Source: Flavobacteriaceae bacterium (GTDB lineage: Bacteria; Bacteroidota; Bacteroidia; Flavobacteriales; Flavobacteriaceae). Taken from it: a DNA stretch of 64,000 bases. How positions within the stretch are numbered: position 1 is the first letter of the stretch; every line of letters begins with the position of its first letter. The notes under the pieces were generated by a model that was not told the origin of the DNA, did no database searches, and saw nothing but the letters and a program-made list of their open reading frames with translations. Where the stretch lies: assembly GCA_028284005.1 (NCBI GenBank), contig JANQSO010000007.1, positions 1 to 64,000 of the forward strand. Reading direction: 5' to 3'. The position numbers and the translations under genes were made by a program. Shown piece by piece: positions 1 to 7,987 of this stretch.

Positions 1-684
1 ACGTGAATTGGTATAAGAGATGATATCTTTTATAGCATTGATGTTCACATAGAACTTCCTGTTGATACGGAAAAAGGTTTGTGGTTCCAGTTCTTCTTCC
101 AGCTGTTCCAGAGTGGTATCCAGCAAATAATCTCTTCCCCCGATAGTATGTGCATAAGTTCCTTTGTTTTCGGAATAAAAACACTCAATTTCATCTACAG
201 GGATCATTTTAATATGTTGGCCTATTTTTGTCGTGAAACGTTTTTTGTATTCGCGCTCTACCGGGTTAACAAGTAGTTTTCTAATATCTTCAAAGTTAAG
301 CTGCAGGTTCTGTGATTGTGGTTTTAACTCGCGATATTTTTTTACTGCTATCTCCAATTCCTCTTCATCTATAGGTTTCAGTAAATAATCGATACTGTTT
401 AGCTTAAAAGCCTGAAGTGCATACTCGTCGAAGGCAGTTGTAAAAATGATGGAACTTTTCACTTCTATGGTATCAAATATTTCGAAAGAGAGCCCGTCAC
501 TGAGTTGAATATCCAAAAAAATAAGATCTGGGTGTTCATTGTTTGAGAACCAGTCTATTGCTTCGTTAACACTATGAAGCATCTGGTTTGTTGTGACATC
601 TAACTTTTCCAGCATACGTTGCAACCTTCTGGCGGAAGGTTTTTCATCTTCTATGATGAGTACGTTCATACCATCCTGCTTCAT
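1..684 (-). CDS. LytTR-family response regulator, partial (3' end cut by window edge)
   Basis: Cytoplasmic two-component regulator, 228 codons visible. The receiver domain begins MNVLIIEDEKPSARRLQRM; the phosphoacceptor Asp lies in DLIFLDIQLSDG and the conserved Lys in YLLKPIDEEE. A LytTR DNA-binding domain follows (KRFTTKIGQHIKMIP, then FFRINRKFYVNINAI) and runs off the edge at base 1. The start chosen is the ATG at 684, whose ATGA overlaps the stop of the 2TM gene upstream; ATG at 669 is possible. It ends an operon with its probable kinase at 1339-2679, and LytTR-type direct repeats lie upstream of that operon and of the TonB receptor gene. Function is firm; target genes are inferred. Confidence 0.93.
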   Translation of the reverse strand, partial: MKQDGMNVLIIEDEKPSARRLQRMLEKLDVTTNQMLHSVNEAIDWFSNNEHPDLIFLDIQLSDGLSFEIFDTIEVKSSIIFTTAFDEYALQAFKLNSIDYLLKPIDEEELEIAVKKYRELKPQSQNLQLNFEDIRKLLVNPVEREYKKRFTTKIGQHIKMIPVDEIECFYSENKGTYAHTIGGRDYLLDTTLEQLEEELEPQTFFRINRKFYVNINAIKDIISYTNSR

Positions 685-1013
685 GACCATCTGTTGTTTC
701 GCTTTATCTCTTCCTCTTCTTTTTCCATGTATTCCTTGATCTTGCGTTCTTCCCAGTTCCTAAAGAAACCAAACTTATATTGAAAAACATACAAGCCGTG
801 AAATGCTAAACCAATTCCCCAAAAGAAAGGAGTAATGAACAGGCTCCAACTTGGATCTCTCATGCCAAAAATCCCATTCTGAAATAATCCAATACGGAAT
901 AATATCAATAGTGTGTTTATTATCAGATAAACTGTTAAATGTGAGTAAAACCCTTTTATCTCTTTTATTCTCTTCTTGGCACGTTCGTATTTTCTTTTTT
1001 CCTGATCTTCCAT
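681..1013 (-). CDS. 2TM domain membrane protein
   Basis: Small inner-membrane protein of about 110 aa with the 2TM-domain layout: basic amphipathic start (EKRKYERAKKRIKEIKGFY), two hydrophobic segments around VYLIINTLLILF and FFWGIGLAFHGLYVF, then the conserved NWEERKIKEYMEK tail. An upstream in-frame start at 1034 would overlap the preceding gene; ATG 1013, 11 nt after that gene's stop, is preferred. It is paralogous to the next gene and to the C-terminal domain of the kinase in the same operon. Such domains commonly sit beside LytTR systems in Flavobacteriia; a role in tuning the kinase is inference. Confidence 0.85.
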   Translation of the reverse strand: MEDQEKRKYERAKKRIKEIKGFYSHLTVYLIINTLLILFRIGLFQNGIFGMRDPSWSLFITPFFWGIGLAFHGLYVFQYKFGFFRNWEERKIKEYMEKEEEEIKRNNRWS

Positions 1014-1024
1014 AATAAATTGTT

Positions 1025-1336
1025 TTAACTCCAACGGTTCCCCGACGGTTCATCATTATCTTTTTCCATAAACTCTTTGATCTTTCGTTCTTCCCAGTCC
1101 TTATCCATATAAGGAAGCCATCTAAAGGTTTTAAATGCCTGAATGACAATTCCTATTCCCCATCCAAAAGCTGCCCATAGAAACCAGGGATAACGCAATT
1201 CATTGGTATAGTAATTCAAAGCAGCCAGAAAACCAATAAAAATGACATAGAACATCAAACTAGTGTAAAACTTTTTGATACAAGCTACACGCTCCTTAGC
1301 TCGCAGATATTTGCTTTCTTTATTAAAGTCTCTCAT
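1025..1336 (-). CDS. 2TM domain membrane protein
   Basis: 103-aa membrane protein with the same plan as its neighbour: charged start (LRAKERVACIKKFYTSL), two membrane segments (MFYVIFIGFLAALNYY and WAAFGWGIGIVIQAF) and the DWEERKIKEFMEKD tail. It starts 2 nt after the stop of the histidine kinase gene, so it is probably translationally coupled to it. Together with the kinase C-terminus and the next gene this is the third 2TM copy in one operon, consistent with local duplication. No enzymatic motif is visible. Confidence 0.87.
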   Translation of the reverse strand: MRDFNKESKYLRAKERVACIKKFYTSLMFYVIFIGFLAALNYYTNELRYPWFLWAAFGWGIGIVIQAFKTFRWLPYMDKDWEERKIKEFMEKDNDEPSGNRWS

Positions 1337-1338
1337 TG

Positions 1339-2679
1339 TTAAATATCTTTAAAATCGTCTTTATCCATTAATTCCTTTAGCTTTCTTTCTTCCCAGTCTT
1401 TACCTAAAAAGGGGTTGTAACCGAAAACTTCCATAGCATGTCCAATTACTCCAAATCCCCATCCTGCAATAGGAAAAATAGCCCAGGGAAAACTTGTTGA
1501 CCTGTAATTTAAATAGATGAATACAGGTACCATGATCAAATAAATGGCAAAATGAATGTAAAAGCTTTTTAGTTCTTCCACCTGTTTTTTTGCTCGTTCG
1601 TATTTCTTTTCTGATATATAAGTTTCTTGTGTTTGCATAACTCTTGTTTCTTTTGTGAGCATTGGTATGGCAATGCTGAATTCTTTTTCGTTTTGTTGAA
1701 TTGTTACCGGCCTATCTGTTAACAAATAGTACCGTTGTCTAATGTTCAATAATCCTACTCCACTACTCTCTTTTACTACTTGTTTAGGTTGTATATTGTT
1801 CTTTATTACCAGGTTACCATCTTCTTCAAAAATGGTGATGTGTAACTTCTTTGAAGGAGTAACCTGGTTATGTTTCACTGCGTTTTCCAGCAATAGCTGA
1901 AGTGCAAGCGGCACTACTTTGGCTTCGGTATTGGAAATGTTTTCAGAAATGGTAAAAACAATACTGTCTTCAAAGCGCATTTTAATAAGTGACATATACA
2001 ATTGAGCGAACTTTAGCTCTTCGGCAACTGTCACCAACTCTTTATTTTTCTGTTCCAAAACATACCGGTACACTTTTGAGAGTGTCGTGGTAAATTTTGT
2101 AGCGGCATCAGGATTTTCTTCAATTAAGCTTGTAAGCACATTCAGGCTGTTAAACAAAAAGTGTGGGTCCAATTGGTTCTTTAGCGCATCGAATTTCGCA
2201 GATGCGGTACCTGCAATGATCTTTTGCTCTTTCACTCTTCGCTCCTGCGTGTACCTGTAATAGTAAAAGGCATAAAAAATAGCTGTTACTACTGCCGAAA
2301 TTATAAAGGAGATATAGTAATACTGTATCTTTTCTCCAGAAATAAACTCGGATAATGTTTCTCCGTCTATGATCACTTCCCTGAAAAACCGTAGGAAGAA
2401 TAAGCAGGCTATTGTAATTATAATAGCTCCCAGAATTCCTTTGGAAAGGTTATTGATCTTAAAGAGCTTTCCTTTATAACGTCTTAAAAGATATATTATA
2501 TAGAGAGCGTTAGCCATATAGAGTACAATCGAATATAGTTGGTTGTACCCAAAATGTATAAGCAGTTCTCTTGCGTCGGTGTATCGTACTCCATTAAGAT
2601 ATTGAATGATCCCAATTACTATGAAGATGAGTATACCAACAAAAAAAGCTTTACCAAGTTCTCTAATGAATAATCTCAT
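1339..2679 (-). CDS. LytS-like sensor histidine kinase fused to a C-terminal 2TM domain
   Basis: Inner-membrane sensor kinase, 446 aa. Residues about 10-145 hold four hydrophobic segments. The His_kinase (PF06580) region follows, with the phosphoacceptor His in LKNQLDPHFLFNSLNVL. The ATPase part shows LLLENAVKHNQ (N box) and GVGLLNIRQRYYLL (G box). After about residue 350 the protein continues with a full 2TM domain ending DWEERKLKELMDKD, homologous to the two free 2TM proteins downstream. Kinase and response regulator share the operon, so they are very likely partners. The fusion gives four N-terminal plus two C-terminal membrane segments. The stimulus is unknown. Confidence 0.92.
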   Translation of the reverse strand: MRLFIRELGKAFFVGILIFIVIGIIQYLNGVRYTDARELLIHFGYNQLYSIVLYMANALYIIYLLRRYKGKLFKINNLSKGILGAIIITIACLFFLRFFREVIIDGETLSEFISGEKIQYYYISFIISAVVTAIFYAFYYYRYTQERRVKEQKIIAGTASAKFDALKNQLDPHFLFNSLNVLTSLIEENPDAATKFTTTLSKVYRYVLEQKNKELVTVAEELKFAQLYMSLIKMRFEDSIVFTISENISNTEAKVVPLALQLLLENAVKHNQVTPSKKLHITIFEEDGNLVIKNNIQPKQVVKESSGVGLLNIRQRYYLLTDRPVTIQQNEKEFSIAIPMLTKETRVMQTQETYISEKKYERAKKQVEELKSFYIHFAIYLIMVPVFIYLNYRSTSFPWAIFPIAGWGFGVIGHAMEVFGYNPFLGKDWEERKLKELMDKDDFKDI

Positions 2680-2682
2680 TTC

Positions 2683-3306
2683 TTATTTACATGTTTTTTC
2701 TGATAGTGCTTTTGCACGACTTTCTCCATAACTTGGATGAAATTCGCTCTCTGGTTTAAAGGTACTAAAAAGTTCTATCGCTCTTTGTATGTCTTTACAA
2801 TATGGATCCAGTGGTTGTCCAAAGAATTGTGCAGAACCCATATCCCATTCTGCTTTTCCAAATACCACATGCGGATTATCCGGTGCTAACTGAAGCGCCT
2901 GTTGGTATAACTGAGCCACTTTAGGAGAGTATTTCATTCCGTATTGCTGGCCATCGTATGCTACCCACGCCGTATGCCATAGTGCATCCAAAACCAGAAT
3001 TTCCGCATTATCTTTTGAGATTGCTTTAGCAGCATTAATGTACTCTTTTGCTTTGCCAAGCTGGGCCGTAAGTTTGGTTTCATCTTTTTCTCCAAAACTA
3101 TAGATTACATTGATCTGGGCAATGTAATACGGAGGTAACCAGTTTTCCGGGTCTGCAGCTGCAATTCGTTCAAATAGATTTGCTGCTTCCCAGTGTTTTT
3201 CAGCTTTCCAAAGCTCAAAAGCTTTGCGCATTCCATCTTCATATTTACTTTGGCTAAAACCGGTAAAAGATACAAGCGCAATGATGAATAGTGTTAATTT
3301 TTTCAT
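2683..3306 (-). CDS. exported TPR-like protein
   Basis: 207-aa protein with a signal peptide (MKKLTLFIIALVSFTGFSQS). The mature part is helical with TPR-like repeats: AFELWKAEKHWEAANLFERI, a middle repeat around AKEYINAAKAISKDNAEIL and one around LYQQALQLAPDNPHVVFG. It is probably periplasmic or surface-associated. It starts 34 nt after the DUF2141 gene and ends 3 nt before the kinase gene, so it belongs to the operon. A sensory accessory role is possible but unsupported. Confidence 0.8.
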   Translation of the reverse strand: MKKLTLFIIALVSFTGFSQSKYEDGMRKAFELWKAEKHWEAANLFERIAAADPENWLPPYYIAQINVIYSFGEKDETKLTAQLGKAKEYINAAKAISKDNAEILVLDALWHTAWVAYDGQQYGMKYSPKVAQLYQQALQLAPDNPHVVFGKAEWDMGSAQFFGQPLDPYCKDIQRAIELFSTFKPESEFHPSYGESRAKALSEKTCK

Positions 3307-3340
3307 GATTTCTAAATTAGTTATTTGTGATTAATATTGA

Positions 3341-3754
3341 TTAAAGATTGATTTTGAAACTTACTTTTTCGCCTTCTTTCACTTCAAATTTGGCGTCTTC
3401 CCACTTGGGAGGTCCAAAATTTGATGGAGCGTTATTTGAAGTTCCGTAGGGTTCTCTCGGGATCATTCCCAAGAACATATTCAACTTACCATTACTGTCT
3501 TCATCATGGTAGCATGAAATGGCGTATACTCCATCCGGAACTTCGGTAAAAGTGACGGTAGCAGTTCCTCCTTCAATTTTTGAAGCTATTGTCTTATATT
3601 CCTTATCCAGAAAATTGCTTTCCTTATCATAAAGCCCTACTTGTACAGAGCCTTTGTTATTGTCGAAACCTGTCATAGTTACTTCAATGGTGTTTTGTGC
3701 ATGTAAAAAGACAGATGTAAAAAGTAGTGTTAAATAAGTGAGTACAGTTTGCAT
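3341..3754 (-). CDS. DUF2141 domain exported protein
   Basis: 137-aa secreted protein with a signal peptide (cleavage likely after FLHAQ). The rest is one DUF2141 beta-sandwich domain: VTMTGFDNNKGSVQVGLYD, then FTEVPDGVYAISCYHDED, then NGKLNMFLGMIPREPYG. It is the first gene of the minus-strand operon ending in the LytTR regulator. The molecular function of DUF2141 is not established; it usually occurs in secreted Bacteroidota proteins. The promoter and a pair of candidate LytTR boxes lie immediately upstream. Confidence 0.88.
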   Translation of the reverse strand: MQTVLTYLTLLFTSVFLHAQNTIEVTMTGFDNNKGSVQVGLYDKESNFLDKEYKTIASKIEGGTATVTFTEVPDGVYAISCYHDEDSNGKLNMFLGMIPREPYGTSNNAPSNFGPPKWEDAKFEVKEGEKVSFKINL

Positions 3755-3778
3755 GATTGTTTATTTTAAATTACAGAG

Positions 3779-3786
3779 CAAATATC
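3779..3786 (-). promoter_or_regulatory. candidate -7 element of the DUF2141-LytTR operon
   Basis: On the minus strand this reads GATATTTG, one mismatch from the Bacteroidota -7 consensus TAnnTTTG. It lies 25 nt upstream of the ATG at 3754. The same relation of -7 element to upstream boxes recurs at the TonB receptor gene. No good -33 TTG is at optimal spacing, as expected for an activator-dependent promoter. Confidence 0.4.
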
Positions 3787-3822
3787 TTTCAGAAAAGCCT
3801 CCAATTAAAAAGTGAATTACCC

Positions 3823-3855
3823 AATTGTAGATTTTTAAGGGTGAATTGTAGATTT
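3823..3855 (-). promoter_or_regulatory. paired direct repeats, candidate LytTR binding site
   Basis: The 12-mer AATTGTAGATTT (plus strand) occurs exactly twice, at 3823-3834 and 3844-3855, a 21-bp step. On the gene strand the core is ACAATT, resembling AgrA/LytTR half-sites (ACAGTTnAG repeated with a 12-bp spacer). The promoter-proximal box begins 37 bp upstream of the -7 element. A weaker third copy (AATTGTAAC) follows at 3863. The operon encodes a LytTR regulator, so autoregulation is likely. Confidence 0.55.
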
Positions 3856-3906
3856 ATAAAATAATTGTAACTTAGCTTCATCTCCCCGGCAGACAAATCA
3901 GTTTTT

Positions 3907-4815
3907 ATGAAAAAAACTTTTGGGGATTATTTCGTGATTATCATCTCAATTATAGGTAGTTGCGCTTCCACTTTTGGCTTTGGCCTATTTTTTCTTCCAA
4001 AATTGAATAACCAGGGATGGGTTGGAGTTCTCTTTCTGGGAACACTATCTTTTTTCTTTTTGGGTTACTGCATCTATCTAATTTCCAAGTATAGAAAGAG
4101 AATTAGATATTCGGAAATATTCAAAGATCTGAATATTGGATTCGCTCAATTGCACAAAATTGATAGGCAGGATAGTGTAGAGGCCAAAGAAATAATTTTA
4201 AGACTAATAGAATTATGTAATAGCATTTCTGACTCTTTTTCCAGAATTAATGGACATAAGGTCTCAGTCTGTATAAAGTTTTTGATGTTTAAAAACAAAA
4301 GACCTTATGCTCAAACACTAGTTAGAGATAAAAGCTCTTCGACCGAAAGGAAATCTGGTAGCAAAGATAAATCCACACATTGGATAAGTGAAAATTCTGA
4401 TTTTAAATTTATCTATTCCAATTTTGAAGATGATAACATAGATACTTCATATTATTATAAAACAAAGCTTCCAATTAGGGAAGGGTATAATAATACAAGG
4501 CTACATAATTGGCCTCCTCAAAAGACCTTTCTAAATAAATATAATAGAATTAAACAATGGCCGTTAAAATATCGTTCAACACTAGTTGTTCCAATTATTC
4601 CAATTGAAGCAAATGAACAAGATCAAGAAGCTATAAGGGGTTTTCTGTGCATAGATAGTCCAAAAAATATTGCTTTTAATTCACAATATGATGTTGATAT
4701 CTTGAAAGGTATCGCTGACGGACTTTATAATAAAATTGATATATTACATAAGCTAACACTTAAAGAAGATGAGCAAAAAAAAGCTATCGAAAGGATCATT
4801 AAAGAAAATCGATGA
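3907..4815 (+). CDS. membrane protein with GAF-like cytoplasmic domain, function unknown
   Basis: 302 aa. Two N-terminal transmembrane segments (residues about 8-30 and 36-58) precede a soluble region. The C-terminal part looks like a GAF fold: STLVVPIIPIEANEQDQEA, then GFLCIDSPKNIAFNSQYDVD, then DILKGIADGLYNKI. The central region has Lys/Ser-rich stretches and no catalytic motif I recognise. It is oriented away from the LytTR operon and overlaps the next small gene by 47 nt. A sensor of a small ligand is a guess from the fold; the protein may belong to a defence or signalling accessory set. Confidence 0.6.
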   Translation: MKKTFGDYFVIIISIIGSCASTFGFGLFFLPKLNNQGWVGVLFLGTLSFFFLGYCIYLISKYRKRIRYSEIFKDLNIGFAQLHKIDRQDSVEAKEIILRLIELCNSISDSFSRINGHKVSVCIKFLMFKNKRPYAQTLVRDKSSSTERKSGSKDKSTHWISENSDFKFIYSNFEDDNIDTSYYYKTKLPIREGYNNTRLHNWPPQKTFLNKYNRIKQWPLKYRSTLVVPIIPIEANEQDQEAIRGFLCIDSPKNIAFNSQYDVDILKGIADGLYNKIDILHKLTLKEDEQKKAIERIIKENR

Positions 4816-4993
4816 CAATTTAAACGTTAAGATTGTAGCAAAATATTCGCAAGGAGAAGTTGTAGGAAATGGTAAAATAACAGTTTCGACAAAAAATTAT
4901 CACAAAAATTTTCCTGCCGTGTTCTTCTCAAACGAACAGGCCGAAGAGCTTTTAGAAATAGTAGACGAAGTAATCACTGAACAATCAAAATAA
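4769..4993 (+). CDS. small protein of unknown function overlapping the GAF-like gene
   Basis: 74 aa, beginning at the ATG at 4769 inside the previous gene in another frame, with AAGAAGATG as the upstream context. The N-terminus is Lys-rich (MSKKKLSKGSLKKIDD), followed by predicted strands (NVKIVAKYSQGEVVGNGKITV) and a helix (NEQAEELLEIVDEVITEQ). The long overlap suggests translational coupling. The codons after the overlap look ordinary for this genome. I do not recognise the family. Confidence 0.5.
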   Translation: MSKKKLSKGSLKKIDDNLNVKIVAKYSQGEVVGNGKITVSTKNYHKNFPAVFFSNEQAEELLEIVDEVITEQSK

Positions 4994-5012
4994 TTATTTA
5001 TTTTTTTGATTT

Positions 5013-7190
5013 TTATAATTTATCCAATTGATTATCTGAACCATCGTCACTAATGGTCCAAAAGAATCCAATAAAAAAGAATTGGTCCGCAGCCGGTCTT
5101 AACGCTCTACGGTTAAAATTTCCATTGGCATCCGGTACACTTGCATATTGATATCCGTTTATATTTTTAAAAGCAAATGCATTATTTACTGAAAAGTATA
5201 AGATCTTCTGTTGTGAAATTAGATATGCCCAATTAAAGCTGGTACTATTATAGCTTTTGGTTTTTTCCTGAAGAAAACCAGGCTCATTTGGATTTGTATA
5301 CGTGCGCCCGCTACCATATTGGTGACTAAACCCTATCTGGCTTTTCCAATCTTCGATCCAGAATTTTCCAACTACCGAAAGATTATGTGTATTTGCAAAA
5401 GAAGGTGTTGCCGCTACAGGGAAATTTTGATATTTGCGTTCTGTATCCAAAAATGAATAGCTTACCCAATAATCTACATTTTTTATACTTTCATTATCTC
5501 TCCAAAAAATATCTATTCCTTGCGCATATCCGTCTCCGTCATTACTAAAGTTGCTGTCAATATTTGCAAATTCCGTATCAAATAGCAACAGGTCATTGTA
5601 TTCTTTCCGATAGGCTTCAGCTCTAAAAATGCGGTTGTTTGCAGTGTACTGATAGTTTAAAATATAGTGCTGTGTATTTTGTGCTTTTAAATTATTGTCA
5701 AACTTTAAAGCATCACTATTAGGTTGCTGAAAGAAATCTCCATACGCAAGTGATAGCTGACTGTTCTTTCCGGTTTTATAAGCTACCGAAATCCTCGGTG
5801 AGGCAGTTAGCTCGTTAAATAATTCACTATACTCACCTCGAAGCCCTATTTTTACAGCAAATTTCTTCGAAAAGATCACATCGGTTTCTGCAAAGGCTGC
5901 TGTAATATTGTTCTGAAAACCATAGCTTTCAAAAATAGACTCATTGTTAAAGTCTTCATTGAAATCGGTTATAAATTGTTCTGCTCCAAAGCTCAATTTC
6001 ACACGGTTACTAAAACGCTTACGAAGTTTCAGTTTAAAATGTGCCGAGTTCTCCGTATCCTTGATCTTACTGTCAGTAATCCCAAGATCCGTCTTTGAAA
6101 CGGTAAAGCTTCCTCCTCCCAACAGCTTCCAGCTGTCTCCCAAAGTGCCACTGTAACTGGCATTGGTATAGAAGTTATTATTCTTCAGTTTAAAATCCAA
6201 TCCCTCGGGAAGGTCAATATCCTCTTGTGTTAATTCAAAATCGGTTGCATCAAAAGCCGCATACATCTTAAACAATCCATTTTCAAACTTGTGCCTGTAA
6301 ACTGCTTCTCCCGCATAGGCTTCAAAAGGTTTTTCCCAATCATTTCTATCCGGAAACGCAGCAATATATGGAGCTAAATTGATGTATGTAGCATTTACAC
6401 TTAAAGAACCTTTATTCCATTTTTGAGTATTTCCCAATGCTCCGCCAACACTCATAATACCTATATCCGTTTTTTCCTGATCAGGCTCATCAATGGTGTT
6501 AAGCAGTAAAACCGATGAGAGTGCCTGTCCGTATTCTGCGGAATAACCTCCGGTAGAAAACGTGATTCCGTCAAACAAAAAAGGGCTGTAACGCCCTCGG
6601 GTAGGTATATTATTAGTAGAGGGTGTATAAGGGGAAAAAACGCGAATTCCATCAATAAATATCTGTGTTTCTCCCGCATCACCTCCACGAACAAAAAGTC
6701 GTCCGTCTTCAGATACAGTTGTTGTTCCGGGAAGGGTTTGTAAGGCCCCTACAAAATCACCTAACGCACTCGCGGTAGTAACCACATCCAGGGGTTTTAG
6801 AACCGAAACCTTACTATTGTCACTGGCTTCAAAAGTTCCGGCAGAGATCACTACCGTATCCAGTGAGTTTACGTCCTCTCGCAGTTTTATAGCGAGACCC
6901 TGCATTTGGGATACGTCTGCCGCCATTGTAAAGGTTTCAAAAGAAAGAAATGAGACCACAAGGGTCTGTGTCCCTGTTTCGGTGGTTTCAAAAGAGAAAT
7001 TTCCATCGCCATCTGTAGAAACTCCATCGTAGGTGCCTTCCAAATACACATTGGCTCCAAGAATAGGTGCTCCATTGCTTTCAGTTACTTTTCCCGAAAT
7101 AATTGTCTGGCCAAAAGCAGTAAAAGGCAGTATGCTTGCCAATATTGACATAAATGTAACTATAGCTAATTGTGTTTTTGGTGTTTTCAT
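5013..7190 (-). CDS. TonB-dependent outer-membrane receptor
   Basis: 725-aa outer-membrane transporter. Order: signal peptide (to about residue 27), carboxypeptidase-regulatory-like domain (ISGKVTESNGAPILGANVYL, residues about 30-115), plug domain (LGDFVGALQTLPGTTTVSED, RLFVRGGDAGETQIFIDGI), then a beta-barrel with alternating aromatic strands. The length is normal to slightly short for the family. Substrate is not evident; there is no SusD partner next to it, so this is not a classical polysaccharide utilisation locus. It shares promoter boxes with the LytTR operon, which suggests regulation by that system. Confidence 0.93.
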   Translation of the reverse strand: MKTPKTQLAIVTFMSILASILPFTAFGQTIISGKVTESNGAPILGANVYLEGTYDGVSTDGDGNFSFETTETGTQTLVVSFLSFETFTMAADVSQMQGLAIKLREDVNSLDTVVISAGTFEASDNSKVSVLKPLDVVTTASALGDFVGALQTLPGTTTVSEDGRLFVRGGDAGETQIFIDGIRVFSPYTPSTNNIPTRGRYSPFLFDGITFSTGGYSAEYGQALSSVLLLNTIDEPDQEKTDIGIMSVGGALGNTQKWNKGSLSVNATYINLAPYIAAFPDRNDWEKPFEAYAGEAVYRHKFENGLFKMYAAFDATDFELTQEDIDLPEGLDFKLKNNNFYTNASYSGTLGDSWKLLGGGSFTVSKTDLGITDSKIKDTENSAHFKLKLRKRFSNRVKLSFGAEQFITDFNEDFNNESIFESYGFQNNITAAFAETDVIFSKKFAVKIGLRGEYSELFNELTASPRISVAYKTGKNSQLSLAYGDFFQQPNSDALKFDNNLKAQNTQHYILNYQYTANNRIFRAEAYRKEYNDLLLFDTEFANIDSNFSNDGDGYAQGIDIFWRDNESIKNVDYWVSYSFLDTERKYQNFPVAATPSFANTHNLSVVGKFWIEDWKSQIGFSHQYGSGRTYTNPNEPGFLQEKTKSYNSTSFNWAYLISQQKILYFSVNNAFAFKNINGYQYASVPDANGNFNRRALRPAADQFFFIGFFWTISDDGSDNQLDKL

Positions 7191-7218
7191 AAGTACCGTT
7201 GATTTAGTTTTTACGGTG

Positions 7219-7226
7219 CAAAAGTG
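7219..7226 (-). promoter_or_regulatory. candidate -7 element of the TonB receptor gene
   Basis: Minus-strand CACTTTTG, one mismatch (first base) from TAnnTTTG, 29 nt upstream of the ATG at 7190. As at the DUF2141 operon the mismatch is at position 1, and the upstream repeat begins 37 bp away. Confidence 0.4.
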
Positions 7227-7262
7227 TTACGAGATAACTTCTTTTCAGAAAAAATAAAACCG

Positions 7263-7294
7263 AACTGTAATTTTAAAGGAGTGAATTGTCAAAA
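7263..7294 (-). promoter_or_regulatory. paired direct repeats, candidate LytTR binding site
   Basis: AACTGTAATTT (7263) and AATTGTCAAAA (7284), plus-strand reading, are spaced 21 bp. On the gene strand the cores are ACAGTTCGG and ACAATTCAC. The first is close to the AgrA-type half-site ACAGTTnAG; the second matches the distal box of the LytTR operon (ACAATTCAC). The distance to the -7 element is 37 bp, identical to the other site. Confidence 0.5.
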
Positions 7295-7384
7295 AAGCAA
7301 AAACAAATAAAATAAGGTATCTTTAATGCAATTATTCAACTTAATAAAAAGATACCTGCGCTTCAATAATATAAAATCAATACA

Positions 7385-7981
7385 ATGACAGACTCTCAAA
7401 AAATCGACACGTATATTGAGAAACATCCTCAATGGAAATCACAACTAAAAATACTACGGGACCTCTTTCAACAAACCGAATTAAAAGAAGAAGTAAAATG
7501 GGGTGCTCCCGCGTACACCTTAAATGGAAAATTGGTTGCAGGGATGGCAGCTTTTAAAAATCATTACGCTATCTGGTTTCACCAGGGAGTATTTTTAAAA
7601 GATAGTCATAAAAAGCTGATCAATGCACAAGAAGGTGTCACCAAAGCTTTAAGGCAATGGCGTTTTAAGCAAACAGATAATATTGATCCTAAGATCGTTT
7701 TGCAATATATACAGGAAGCTATAGAGAATTGCATTGCCGGAAAAGAGATAAAACCCGTTCGAAAAAAAGAAATAGCCGTTCCTCCATTGCTTAAAACAGC
7801 TTTAAGTAATGATACTAAATTCGCAGAGGCTTTTAATAGCCTGACACCCGGAAAACAAAGAGAATATTCAGAATACATTTCTGAAGCGAAAAGAGAAGCT
7901 ACCAAAGAATCCAGATTAGAAAAAATAATTCCTATGATACTGAGTGGAAGTGGTTTATATGACAAATATAAAAACTGCTAA
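7385..7981 (+). CDS. DUF1801/YdeI-family protein
   Basis: 198 aa, cytoplasmic. The N-terminal part matches the DUF1801 fold (EEVKWGAPAYTLNGKLVAGM, FKNHYAIWFHQGVFLKD). The C-terminal part (LTPGKQREYSEYISEAKREA, then TKESRLEKIIPMIL) matches the YdeI/OmdA-type helical domain. The two-domain arrangement is usual in Bacteroidota. The biochemical role is unknown; some relatives are named bacteriocin-protection proteins on weak grounds. Its stop lies 7 nt before the cyclase gene, so the two may be co-transcribed. Confidence 0.8.
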   Translation: MTDSQKIDTYIEKHPQWKSQLKILRDLFQQTELKEEVKWGAPAYTLNGKLVAGMAAFKNHYAIWFHQGVFLKDSHKKLINAQEGVTKALRQWRFKQTDNIDPKIVLQYIQEAIENCIAGKEIKPVRKKEIAVPPLLKTALSNDTKFAEAFNSLTPGKQREYSEYISEAKREATKESRLEKIIPMILSGSGLYDKYKNC

Positions 7982-7987
7982 CACTAC

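Noticed and set aside
5013-7190. SusC/SusD polysaccharide utilisation locus
   Set aside because: There is no SusD gene and no carbohydrate-active enzyme nearby, and the receptor is shorter than typical SusC proteins.
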